This document shows positions 8,501 through 13,553 of a stretch of DNA of 13,553 nucleotides, one piece after another. The DNA lies in assembly GCA_947589615.1 (NCBI GenBank), contig CANQBU010000021.1, forward strand, positions 1 through 13,553. The letters are read 5' to 3'. The translations under genes and the position numbers were made by a program. How positions within the stretch are numbered: position 1 is the first letter of the stretch; every line of letters starts with the position of its first letter. The notes below the pieces were generated by a model. That model worked only from the letters and a program-made list of their open reading frames with translations, made no database searches and was not told the DNA's origin. This DNA comes from an uncultured Clostridia bacterium. GTDB taxonomy: Bacteria; Bacillota; Clostridia; Christensenellales; UBA1242.

Positions 8501-11500
8501 ATTTGCAAAGTCATGTTTTGCGCCGAATAAATTTGAGTGTCTTTTTCATAGACTTTTGCGTTTGCGGACATGTTATATTGCTTTGAAGAAATAAAATCTT
8601 TAAGCGCCTTAGCAAAAGGCAAAAGTTCTTCGATTGGGGTATATTTTCCTTTAACTTCAATGTTTTCTTTTGTCGAGTTGACGACGCCGTCAACTTCCAG
8701 CTCCTTGTATTTCACGTTAAGCCCTGCAAGACCTTTTTCATTGAAGTCAATTTGGCCGACAATGTCGCCACAACTAAATTTTAAAGAATTGTCGACATAT
8801 CTCAAACTTATGCTTTCCAGAATTTTAGTAAGGCTTAAATTGAGCGCGTCATTGAGGGTTGCGAATATGTCAAGGTTAAATTCTTCAAGTAAAAATTGTT
8901 TTACTGTTTCGATTTTGTTAAGTCCAAACTGCAATTTTAAATTGTTCTTTTCAATGTATATCACCTTGTTAAGCAGTTTTATTTGTGCTTGCTCGCCCTC
9001 GATAGATGTGTTTGCAATAAGCGATATTCCATCGCTGTCAATATTTAAGTGGCCGCTCAAATCAAATGACGAATATTTTGCCGTAAAATCAAGATAGAGT
9101 TGTTGACTTTCAATAAGGGTGAGAAGGGACTGGATTTTTCCCATAAAGCCACTTAAAGGAAGATAGCCTTCGTCCTCAACTCTCTCGATTGCTGCTGGCG
9201 AAGAATTTACGCTTAACAATATTTCAAGCCCTGAATAAGTGAGTTTTGCATTTGTCAAATTGTTTGCGTTAAAGTTTATTTCGCATATCGCACCGGCAAA
9301 TCCCAATGTCAATTTATCGTCAGTAAATTCAAGTTTGCTCTTTGAAAGAATGGTGTCAATTAAAGTGCTATTAAATTTTATATTGTCAATGATGTTAAAC
9401 AAAATCTCTGTCAAATTGTCGTCTTGATTTTCGGTCAAAAGGTTTATAAATTCCTTGATGCTTTGGAAATCGCAGGAGATGTGCAAATCTTTATAGTCAA
9501 TGTAAATAGCGCTATCTTGAATGGTTACTTTTGCGATTGGATTTTCGCCTTTTACTTCTAAGAGGGCGGAAAGGCTTTCATTTTGATGATTTAAAGCGCC
9601 TTCGATTACAATATCGTTGTAGTTTGCCCTTATTGTCAAGTAATGCTCATTGCTTGAAATGTAGTTGCTAAGTGCTGATACTTTTTCGATTAATGATGTG
9701 ACAGGTTTGTATAGTTCGGCGTTGAATGAAGGCATTTGCAGTGGTGAATTTTTAATGTTAAGAATGCCGTCAAAGTCCTTTCCTTCAATTCCGATGCTGG
9801 CCGGAATATCATTTTCAAAGCCGACGGAGAGTTTTAAATCTTTATATGCGACTGCGATATTGTCTTGCTCGATTTGAAGGCTGGCACTTTGCAAGAGGTT
9901 TGCCACAAGATAATTTATATCTATCTTTTGAAGGAGAGATGAAATGTCGATGTTGACAGTGCTTGTCAAAATGTTTAAAGCCTCATCAAAATCTTTTGCC
10001 GAAAAGGCTACATAGTCCTCATTTACCCTTAAATAAATAGTTTGATTTGCAATAATTAAATTAATTATATTGTCCGCACTTGCAATGTTTATATTTGCTT
10101 CTGTTTGTCCGCCGCTGTGATTTATAAAGCCGTCAATTGTATTTTCTGCCGTCTTGCCGCTTAACTCAAAATAGTATTCTCCGCCTTTTACATAATCATA
10201 TATATTTGCTATTTTGTCAAGGATTATGCTTGCTGGGGCAAACCTATCTTCTTCAATGAAAGGGAAGGTGTGGCTTTGAGGATAGGTGAGATTTAAGGTA
10301 ATCTGAATCTTTCCCCAATTTAATTCAATCTTTGTTATTTGCTCGTCATAGAATAGAGTTATTGTCATATCGTCAAAGAGGGTTAATGTCAGGCTGTTTT
10401 CGCCACTATCTATACTCTTTATAAGACTTGCATATTTTTGTGGGTCAAGCAAATTTTTCAATGTGTCAAGAAGAGATTGTGGGTCAGTTTTGAACCCAAA
10501 TTTTTCAAGCAATGTGGAAATTTCCTCTGTAGTCCCATGAAGATAAGTGTTGTCAATTTTTAAATATGCATTGCCGCCAAAGTAATCAAGACCTATCTCC
10601 TTTCCATATGCCGATAAATCGACATTCAAGCGGGAGTTTATCATATCTATTGCCGCACTTGCCGAGCCGCTTATGCCATAAAGATTCATGTCTCCACTTG
10701 CCAAAATGTAATCTTCTTCCGCTGTGCTTATGATTGCATCTAGTGCTGGCACTGCTTTTGCAAGGTCAACATAAATGTCTGGATTGAAGGATAACCCTAG
10801 GTGTTTCACGGGGATTGAAGATGCTTTAAAATACATGTCATTTGCCGTGAAAACAAAATTTTCAAACTTGCCCTCATTTAGGACAAAATCAAATTGCCCT
10901 AACTCTTTTAATATTAATGATGAGGTGTTTCCATTTTGGGTGAAACTCTCCACAATGCTCAAATCGAGGTCGGAAAGTGAGGTGCTGCCCAAAAGTTGAG
11001 ATAAATTCAAGCCCGAAGAAGATGCAAGTATTTGAGATATAATTTCAGTTGGAATATTTAAGTCAAAGCGTGAGTTCAATATGTCAAGTGCTTGAGGAAG
11101 AGAAGATAAATCAAATTTTAAATTCAAATTTCCAAGTTCCAAATACAAGACCTTGTTTAATAGATAAAGTTTTGCGTTCTGCCCAAGCAAATCCATTTCA
11201 TATTGGGCGTAAAGGCTTTGGAGATTTGCATAAAGATTTCCGCTAAATGATAAATTGCCCTTGTTAAACTCAATGCCCATTCCAAAGTTGCCATTTGTGA
11301 GATAATCGAGGGTTGAACTTATCACCTCAAACATTGAACTAACGTCCATATACTCCTCTTGAGGTGGAACGATTTCCACACTTTGAGGATAGGATACATT
11401 AAGTCCCACTTCGATTGTCATGCCGTCAAGTGTCGTTTGAGGGAGGGAGAGGGAGGAAATGTTGTAGTCCTCATCGCAAATAACTTCAAGTTTGCCCACT

Positions 11501-12072
11501 ACTGGAACATCTATGCTTAGGATTATAACCCCATTTTCCTTTGTCTCCGTTAGGTTTGAAAGCATTCCAAGCACGCTTTCTACGCTCAAATCCTCTAGGT
11601 TAAGCCCAAGCGAGGACAGAGAAAAGCCAAATGTGGATAAAATTTGTTCAAGAGAAGATGAAATATTGTCGGCGACTAATGAGAATCGGGCGTTGCACAC
11701 TTCAAGATAGATGCTTCCGCCTTGATAGGAAAAACTAAGAGGCAAATTTTCGTCATTTATCTTGATTTCCATGTTCCCTTGCAATTCCATATTTTCGACA
11801 TTGGCAAGATTTTTTATGTCGGTTTTAAGGTTTAACGCAATGTCACTCTGGCCCTGCAAGGCAAGGTCAATGTCTAAATGTAACGCTTCCTTTGAAGTTA
11901 AGTTTTTGTATACTTTGTTAATTTGAGGCGCGATTGTGACCTTATTTGATGTCCCAATTTTAGGGGCTGATGTCAACAAAAACAAACTGCCAAATGCAGT
12001 TCCAAGCGTGATTATGATATATAAAAGGCCGTATCCGGCGACTTTTCTAAATTTCCTAAAAAAATCTCTCAT
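5539..12072 (-). CDS. Giant exported modular protein: N-terminal membrane anchor, ~180-residue repeats, InlB-type B repeats
   Basis: This protein has about 2177 residues. A basic N-terminus (MRDFFRKFRK) precedes one hydrophobic segment at 12-34. Pro right after the SA end disfavours signal cleavage, so I predict an anchored, outward-facing protein. From about 57 to 1375 come seven diverged modules starting near 57, 241, 432, 609, 787, 969 and 1144. An enlarged eighth lies at about 1375-1655. Each module begins with an amphipathic helix, continues with beta strands (for example KLYLLNKVLYLELGNLNLKF), a helical middle and more strands, and ends in a linker such as YPQS or NSSP. Residues about 1659-2173 are roughly six InlB B-type repeats, with signatures FKGWYTDKNF, FVGWKDKNG and FQGWFVDSEF, each closing with LYAKW-like strands. 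There is no LPXTG sorting signal at the C-terminus (IYSDTELYIEWKHL). The ATG at 12072 is chosen because GGGAG lies five bases before it. A longer TTG start at 12084 would overlap this site. Adhesion or a structural surface role is likely but not proven. Confidence 0.85.
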   Translation of the reverse strand: MRDFFRKFRKVAGYGLLYIIITLGTAFGSLFLLTSAPKIGTSNKVTIAPQINKVYKNLTSKEALHLDIDLALQGQSDIALNLKTDIKNLANVENMELQGNMEIKINDENLPLSFSYQGGSIYLEVCNARFSLVADNISSSLEQILSTFGFSLSSLGLNLEDLSVESVLGMLSNLTETKENGVIILSIDVPVVGKLEVICDEDYNISSLSLPQTTLDGMTIEVGLNVSYPQSVEIVPPQEEYMDVSSMFEVISSTLDYLTNGNFGMGIEFNKGNLSFSGNLYANLQSLYAQYEMDLLGQNAKLYLLNKVLYLELGNLNLKFDLSSLPQALDILNSRFDLNIPTEIISQILASSSGLNLSQLLGSTSLSDLDLSIVESFTQNGNTSSLILKELGQFDFVLNEGKFENFVFTANDMYFKASSIPVKHLGLSFNPDIYVDLAKAVPALDAIISTAEEDYILASGDMNLYGISGSASAAIDMINSRLNVDLSAYGKEIGLDYFGGNAYLKIDNTYLHGTTEEISTLLEKFGFKTDPQSLLDTLKNLLDPQKYASLIKSIDSGENSLTLTLFDDMTITLFYDEQITKIELNWGKIQITLNLTYPQSHTFPFIEEDRFAPASIILDKIANIYDYVKGGEYYFELSGKTAENTIDGFINHSGGQTEANINIASADNIINLIIANQTIYLRVNEDYVAFSAKDFDEALNILTSTVNIDISSLLQKIDINYLVANLLQSASLQIEQDNIAVAYKDLKLSVGFENDIPASIGIEGKDFDGILNIKNSPLQMPSFNAELYKPVTSLIEKVSALSNYISSNEHYLTIRANYNDIVIEGALNHQNESLSALLEVKGENPIAKVTIQDSAIYIDYKDLHISCDFQSIKEFINLLTENQDDNLTEILFNIIDNIKFNSTLIDTILSKSKLEFTDDKLTLGFAGAICEINFNANNLTNAKLTYSGLEILLSVNSSPAAIERVEDEGYLPLSGFMGKIQSLLTLIESQQLYLDFTAKYSSFDLSGHLNIDSDGISLIANTSIEGEQAQIKLLNKVIYIEKNNLKLQFGLNKIETVKQFLLEEFNLDIFATLNDALNLSLTKILESISLRYVDNSLKFSCGDIVGQIDFNEKGLAGLNVKYKELEVDGVVNSTKENIEVKGKYTPIEELLPFAKALKDFISSKQYNMSANAKVYEKDTQIYSAQNMTLQMDLTGKLKFYANALVQGLSDTKAAGFNMNLSAFGGISGVYVDYNSLSLKISQADFENLVEVALKLFNMDNFITPAKNLLNGNEITLDDIMSVLTSATGEISLSAINMLKRIDIENNVLRIAIDGSSLSSSAKAYQMEIALIIKNGALSQISLKNFYTGVTENEHFDCDVYLHGFSGVASPSDEEKYIDFSGSSDLLEAILNTVTSYQTFEFSGYLNIKLKFGLIDIDWNLSFHLQIRFVDGKLEMQASVGIPVLDLLVYNLNNDTPWSNGLFTPLSIKNRILYIYYRDNYFYFYRQENNNSGDSYQKAMKAHIDSVLDDIIYYVQWGTGFNDEVIDAIREAGEISDNHTPNLSKVINGFSCPSQNGSDFYKLSLNLGEITGSNKMGDIIIGASVKQDKKIIGGLSFNIDMPLIWGTTLYLKSDFLGLTPGVNFNPSTIDLFANGFKRGKESIEYSALNGYWKRDGERLYTVKFNTGFDDIHEGSITGSVGTRFILPKYGDKVIGTKHEGMDYTVYSFKGWYTDKNFSSGSKYTRGIIPAKNITIYGKWEIKEGYRTLSYFSNGKLLLTDYALVGSPLRSDIARRYIEFEDNNILYRQEFVGWKDKNGVAVEVVPDESESLYAYYQTYQTLNKWTLHIEQGVGGAPLTKQVFETLDLKNYLPSYNKIPVTQNGKNLVYTFQGWFVDSEFKTPAPSVMPSSNLTLYAKWDCTDETNKLYHLRIYDNNTLYSAYCKEGTPLVFSKNVPIDSTTLWYIDSNYIFQTVRPTLMPANDLTLYIRNKYTVSYTYYTLENGTFTEKTYTKTLYQGSAFALQPLIDFEETVKVAGIPTKRIGYYFQGYMTTDGESITSNVLPNHDLTFSATYTTLSKNFYKLTFHTDWVEPGWWVKSGDEISDKRTINDIYVLEGSYIQGATLYSVVDLNGTIQQISLQVEVSRKYIGVRYSFGVAAWNTTKCKNLYDSAFGNGSSNKEIISIYSDTELYIEWKHL

Positions 12073-12082
12073 TCTTTCTCCC
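12073..12082 (-). promoter_or_regulatory. Ribosome binding site deciding the start of the giant gene
   Basis: On the minus strand GGGAG (12082-12078) is followed by a five-base spacer and ATG at 12072-12070. An in-frame TTG at 12084-12082 lies on top of this site and has no good Shine-Dalgarno sequence of its own, so the ATG is preferred and the protein is four residues shorter than the longest open frame. Confidence 0.75.
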
Positions 12083-12266
12083 AAAACGGTATTTTATCGC
12101 AATGCTTTTTGGCTTGCGTTTATGTTCGATGTTGAATTTTGCCCGAGCCATTGTCATGATGATAAAGTCGGGTGTCAATGTTTCGTCCGCAAGATAACCT
12201 CTTCTAAGGTGGCGGGAATGATAAATTTGCCTATTTTTTACCGCGGCGAGACCACTATCACTTCTT

Positions 12267-12295
12267 ATTATATTATAAATAAATCTAATTTTCAA
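12267..12295 (-). promoter_or_regulatory. Sigma-70 promoter for the giant surface-protein gene
   Basis: On the minus strand TTGAAA (12295-12290) and a perfect TATAAT (12272-12267) are separated by 17 bases. Transcription would start near 12260, giving a leader of about 190 bases before the ATG. A second possible promoter lies inside that leader, with TTGACA at 12178-12173 and a weak GACAAT at 12155-12150, also spaced by 17. The leader contains an imperfect hairpin (CGCAA/TTGCG arms, 12098-12118) about 26 bases before the start codon. Confidence 0.6.
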
Positions 12296-12463
12296 GTAGT
12301 AAATTTAAATTTTCAATATTATACGCTAAAAAATTTAAAAATTCAAAAAAAGAATGAATTTATGTAAAGATTTGTTGAAGTATTTAAAAGAATTTTTGAG
12401 ATGGAAAGATTTAAAATAGAATGAATATAAAAGAGAGGGGATATATTTTTTGAAATATCACTT

Positions 12464-12777
12464 AATTAGCTAATGATAGAGACTGAGTCTCTAAAAGAGA
12501 ATGCGGTTTGATTTTTTAAGTAACATATAATTCGCTACTGATGGAAACTAAGTTTTCAAAAGAGAATGCGCTTGATTTTTTTAAGTAACATTATAATTCG
12601 CTACTGATGGAAACTAAGTTTTCAAAAGAGAATGCGCTTGATTTTTTTAAGTAACATTATAATTCGCTACTGATGGAAACTAAGTTTTCAAAAGAGAACG
12701 TGGTTTAATTTTTTTAAATAGCGCACTCAATTCGCTAATGATGGAGACTAAGTCTCCTAAGTCTTGAATTTTTTTAA
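12464..12777. repeat. Five-copy tandem repeat, unit about 66 bp
   Basis: Copies begin with AATTCGCTA or AATTAGCTA at 12464, 12529, 12595, 12661 and 12729, giving unit lengths of 65, 66, 66 and 68 bases and a shortened last copy. Copies 2 and 3 are identical over all 66 bases, which points to recent duplication by unequal crossing-over or slippage. Copies 1, 4 and 5 have diverged. Each unit contains GATGGAAACTAAG-like sequence centred on a palindrome, then (in copies 1-4) AAAAGAGAA, then a run of six or seven Ts. The spacing is about 6.2 to 6.5 helical turns. Confidence 0.95.
12477..12757. promoter_or_regulatory. Series of five palindromes, probable operator array or hairpins
   Basis: The palindromes lie at 12477-12493, 12542-12558, 12608-12624, 12674-12690 and 12743-12757. 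Copy 1 is TAGAGACT-g-AGTCTCTA, perfect with 8-base arms. Copies 2 to 4 are TGGAAACT-a-AGTTTTCA with one G/T mismatch. Copy 5 is GGAGACT-a-AGTCTCC, perfect with 7-base arms. Arm bases that differ between copies (A/T versus G/C pairs) change on both sides, so the symmetry itself is conserved. The one-base centre suits a dimeric protein on duplex DNA better than an RNA hairpin, although a five-base loop could form in RNA. No known regulator site is recognised. Confidence 0.6.
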
Positions 12778-12803
12778 ATTTTCTTAAAAATATTAAAAAA
12801 AGC

Positions 12804-12834
12804 TTGACAGATTGGGGGGGGGATAGCTTATAAT
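12804..12834 (+). promoter_or_regulatory. Consensus sigma-70 promoter with a nine-G spacer, candidate phase-variable switch
   Basis: TTGACA (12804-12809) and TATAAT (12829-12834) both match the consensus at all six positions. The spacer is 19 bases, two longer than optimal. Immediately upstream is an A/T-rich stretch resembling an UP element. The expected start of transcription is near 12841, giving a leader of about 157 bases for the gene at 12998. Because the G-run lies wholly within the spacer, gain or loss of Gs changes promoter spacing directly. Confidence 0.85.
12814..12822 (+). repeat. Homopolymeric tract of nine Gs in a promoter spacer
   Basis: Nine consecutive Gs sit in otherwise strongly A+T-rich intergenic DNA, between the -35 and -10 hexamers. 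Runs of this length are prone to slipped-strand mispairing in bacteria. With nine Gs the promoter spacer is 19 bases; with seven it would be the optimal 17. Confidence 0.95.
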
Positions 12835-12840
12835 ATGTAT

Positions 12841-12997
12841 ATACAAGGATATACTATTTATATAATAATTTAATTCGTTTGCCCGGGATAGAATTTGCAA
12901 ACTTAGAAAATTCCAAATTTAATTCCTCTGACATGCCTAAAATCCCGATAAATTGTTAGTTATTATATAAGACAGCGGGTAATAAAAAGGAGGGAGT
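12841..12997 (+). promoter_or_regulatory. Leader RNA with possible pseudoknot
   Basis: The predicted leader contains GTTTGC (12877-12882) pairing with GCAAAC (12897-12902). The loop between them carries CGGGAT (12884-12889), which is complementary to ATCCCG at 12942-12947, so a pseudoknot could form. The same CCCG can alternatively pair with CGGG at 12976-12979, close to the ribosome binding site. I do not recognise a known riboswitch class, and pairings of six bases may arise by chance. Confidence 0.25.
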
Positions 12998-13553
12998 ATG
13001 AAAGAAAAAATTTTCAATAAAAAATCACTTTTTGCTTTTCTCTTCGTGATAGTGCTTTTGCTAAGCGGCCTTCTTTTGCTGACAACATTTAAAAAAGATG
13101 ATTCGGCAAAACCGGAGACTTCTGCGGGACATTCGGTTTATGTTAGAGTTTACTTAAAGTTTGAAGGAAGAGAAGAGTGGCCTGGAGGAGGTTTTTGTCC
13201 TGACACCACTTTTTGGGGTGGAGATCAAGCAGGAGAGTGCGGCTTCAGATTTAATGCTTCTGTTCAATTTTATGATAACGGTTTCTTTGTTTGGAAATGG
13301 AGAGATTTAGGCACAGTAAGCGTTAGTAGTTCATCTGATATATCAACCCGTAGCACAGGAATTCATGGTGAGAGCACTGCTTTTTATGTATATAAATATG
13401 TGGGAAGTCAGGATTATTCCGACCAAAGGATTAAAGTAAATAGTGTAAGCGTTAATTCAACTTATTTTGAAGTTAGCGAGTATCAATCACTCAGTTCAAA
13501 CCTAGGCACCATACAAAATAGCGGCGACTACAAATCAACAGGTAATACTGATG
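12998..13553 (+). CDS. N-terminal part of an exported protein of unknown function (3' end outside window)
   Basis: An ATG at 12998 opens a frame of 185 codons that runs past the window end. It has a strong AAGGAGG at 12987-12993, four bases upstream. The N-terminus MKEKIFNKKSLFAFLFVIV continues as hydrophobic sequence to about residue 29 and then a charged KKDDSAKPE segment, typical of a signal peptide or signal anchor. The visible mature part (about residues 44-185) is rich in Ser, Thr, Gly, Tyr and aromatic beta-strand patterns, with two Cys in a Gly-rich stretch (FCPDTTFWGGDQAGECGF). I do not recognise a domain. It is transcribed away from the giant surface-protein gene, downstream of the G-tract promoter. 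A surface or secreted protein is likely. Whether it also carries InlB-type repeats cannot be seen here. Confidence 0.8.
   Translation, partial: MKEKIFNKKSLFAFLFVIVLLLSGLLLLTTFKKDDSAKPETSAGHSVYVRVYLKFEGREEWPGGGFCPDTTFWGGDQAGECGFRFNASVQFYDNGFFVWKWRDLGTVSVSSSSDISTRSTGIHGESTAFYVYKYVGSQDYSDQRIKVNSVSVNSTYFEVSEYQSLSSNLGTIQNSGDYKSTGNTD

Larger units (their letters stand above)
12085..12997. other. Long divergent intergenic region between two exported-protein genes
   Basis: This stretch of about 0.9 kb holds no convincing gene. From right to left on the minus strand it carries the giant gene's leader and promoter (12085-12295). Then comes plain A+T-rich DNA at 12296-12463, in which I see nothing specific. 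The five-copy repeat array follows (12464-12777), then an A/T-rich stretch that could act as an UP element (12763-12803), the G-tract promoter (12804-12834) and a leader (about 12841-12997). A minus-strand open frame at 12056-12295 encodes 79 basic residues. Its start sits inside the promoter and it lacks a good ribosome binding site, so it is not called. Confidence 0.75.

Noticed and set aside
8570..9097. Plus-strand open frame of 175 residues inside the giant gene
   Set aside because: It lies wholly antisense to a clear repeat-module coding region, is Ser/Leu-rich as expected of a shadow frame, and has no promoter or ribosome binding site.
12070..12084. TTG start for the giant gene at 12084, four residues longer
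   Set aside because: The TTG overlaps the GGGAG ribosome binding site that is ideally placed for the ATG at 12072.
11936..12367. Plus-strand open frame of 143 residues spanning the start of the giant gene
   Set aside because: It begins inside the giant gene on the opposite strand, has no ribosome binding site, and its sequence is antisense-like.
12464..12777. CRISPR array
   Set aside because: The whole 66-bp unit repeats, with no unique spacers between conserved short repeats, and no cas genes are present.
12464..12777. Iteron-type replication origin
   Set aside because: Units are longer than typical iterons, no replication initiator gene is in the window, and the position between divergent surface genes fits regulation better.

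Overview
The window is A+T-rich bacterial DNA with strong AGGAGG-type ribosome binding sites, consensus sigma-70 promoters and hairpin-plus-T-run terminators. It also carries surface proteins with InlB B-type (Listeria-Bacteroides) repeats. Together these point to a low-GC Bacillota-type organism, probably host-associated; that placement is inference. TGG encodes Trp and the first complete gene ends in TGA, so the standard bacterial code applies. I see no rRNA, tRNA, transposase, phage gene or CRISPR array.

Layout: (a) Positions 1-175 hold the 3' end of an open frame that overlaps the next gene. (b) 166-1398 (+) encodes a soluble ComEC-type metallo-beta-lactamase-fold hydrolase. (c) 1512-3644 (+) encodes a 710-residue unrecognised cytosolic protein with an HExxH zinc motif and an acidic tail. 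(d) A bidirectional terminator at 3672-3707 separates it from a convergent gene. (e) 3722-5317 (-) encodes a membrane-anchored or secreted metzincin-type metalloprotease. (f) 5318-5538 carries that gene's promoter and the terminator of the next unit. (g) 5539-12072 (-) encodes a very large exported protein of about 2177 residues: one N-terminal membrane segment, about eight diverged modules of about 180 residues, and about six InlB-type repeats. (h) 12073-12997 is a roughly 0.9-kb divergent intergenic region. (i) 12998-13553 (+) is the start of another exported protein, cut by the window end.

The most unusual part is the divergent region. It holds five tandem copies of a roughly 66-bp unit, each with an imperfect-to-perfect palindrome whose two arms change together. 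About 45 bp further on is a promoter with perfect TTGACA and TATAAT hexamers separated by a 19-bp spacer containing nine consecutive Gs. A homopolymer in the spacer, in front of an exported-protein gene, is the classical arrangement for slipped-strand phase variation of transcription. The repeat array may be an operator array for one or both divergent surface-protein genes.

Three of the five complete or partial large genes encode exported proteins and two carry HExxH metalloprotease signatures, so the region looks like a cell-surface and proteolysis locus. No experimental link between the genes can be read from the sequence.
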